From the NCBI GenBank assembly GCA_007135505.1, contig SLIS01000399.1, forward strand, positions 1-12,111: a stretch of 12,111 nt of DNA. Direction: 5' to 3'. Source of the DNA: Halovivax sp. GTDB taxonomy: Archaea; Halobacteriota; Halobacteria; Halobacteriales; Natrialbaceae. Positions 12,014 to 12,111 of the stretch are shown piece by piece (position 1 is the stretch's first letter; each line of letters begins with the position of its first letter). The notes below the pieces were generated by a model. It was not told the origin of the DNA, ran no database searches, and saw only the letters and a program-made list of their open reading frames with translations. The position numbers and the translations under genes were made by a program.

Positions 12014-12111
12014 ATGATCGACGAAACGGCCGAGGAGATTCGACGGATGCAGACCCACAGCTCCTCGGCAGTCGCAATCAAGGCGACGCGAGCGCTCGAG
12101 GAACTGCTCGA
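12014..12111 (+). CDS. eIF2B-like / ribose-1,5-bisphosphate isomerase family, first 32 residues
   Basis: Only the first 32 codons are present: MIDETAEEIRRMQTHSSSAV and so on through KATRALEELL. The pattern EEIRRMQTHSSSxVAxKATRALEELL is the N-terminal helical region of archaeal eIF-2B alpha/beta/delta-like proteins. In archaea these are mostly ribose-1,5-bisphosphate isomerases (R15P isomerase, e2b2) of the pentose bisphosphate AMP-degradation pathway, often mislabelled as translation initiation factors. The start is supported by a CTTTT box 27 nt upstream. The gene is divergent from mrp across 177 bp. The catalytic domain is outside the window, so isomerase and initiation-factor-like relatives cannot be told apart here. 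Confidence 0.75.
   Translation, partial: MIDETAEEIRRMQTHSSSAVAIKATRALEELL

Noticed and set aside
1..12111. CRISPR arrays, insertion sequences, prophage or toxin-antitoxin genes
   Set aside because: No regularly spaced repeats, transposase or integrase motifs, or paired small genes of that kind were seen on either strand.

Overview
The window comes from a halophilic archaeon (class Halobacteria). The DNA is GC-rich, the predicted proteins are strongly acidic (rich in Asp and Glu, poor in Lys), and nearly every gene has a TATA-like box centred 26-29 nt before its start codon. That spacing means leaderless or nearly leaderless transcripts. Several proteins belong to families I know only from haloarchaea. 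The genus cannot be fixed from this sequence.

Left flank (1-966, minus strand): the N-terminal part of GTP cyclohydrolase III (gch3), then a small haloarchaeal protein of the DUF5785 type.

Central block (970-7747): the five enzyme activities specific to the methylaspartate cycle, the haloarchaeal route for acetyl-CoA assimilation. The mesaconate CoA-transferase gene (mct, minus) is divergent from a plus-strand operon of mamA-mamB (two-subunit B12-dependent glutamate mutase), mal (methylaspartate ammonia-lyase), mch (mesaconyl-CoA hydratase) and a CitE-type beta-methylmalyl-CoA lyase. Together they convert glutamate to methylaspartate, mesaconate, mesaconyl-CoA, beta-methylmalyl-CoA, and finally glyoxylate plus propionyl-CoA. 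The first four plus-strand genes overlap by 4 nt at each junction. An AT-rich divergent promoter region of about 210 bp, with a perfect 10-bp palindrome, lies between mct and mamA. The later enzymes of the cycle (malate synthase, propionyl-CoA carboxylase, methylmalonyl-CoA mutase) are not in the window, and neither is a glutamate mutase reactivase.

Right flank (7748-12111): ordinary chromosomal genes. In order these are a small protein with two probable zinc sites, a gene-poor stretch of 276 bp, tRNA-Ser(UGA), a divergent DUF2064-like protein, a 73-aa two-helix membrane protein, a divergent uracil-DNA glycosylase-superfamily protein, a conserved 73-aa protein directly behind the Fe-S carrier ATPase Mrp, and the start of an eIF2B-like/ribose-1,5-bisphosphate isomerase gene. 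I saw no mobile elements, CRISPR arrays or phage genes.

The central system is established biology. The less explained points are the candidate operator in the divergent promoter, the missing mutase reactivase, the two acidic insertions in Mch, the altered active-site motifs in the glycosylase-like and DUF2064-like proteins, and a recurring CTTTT-type promoter box.
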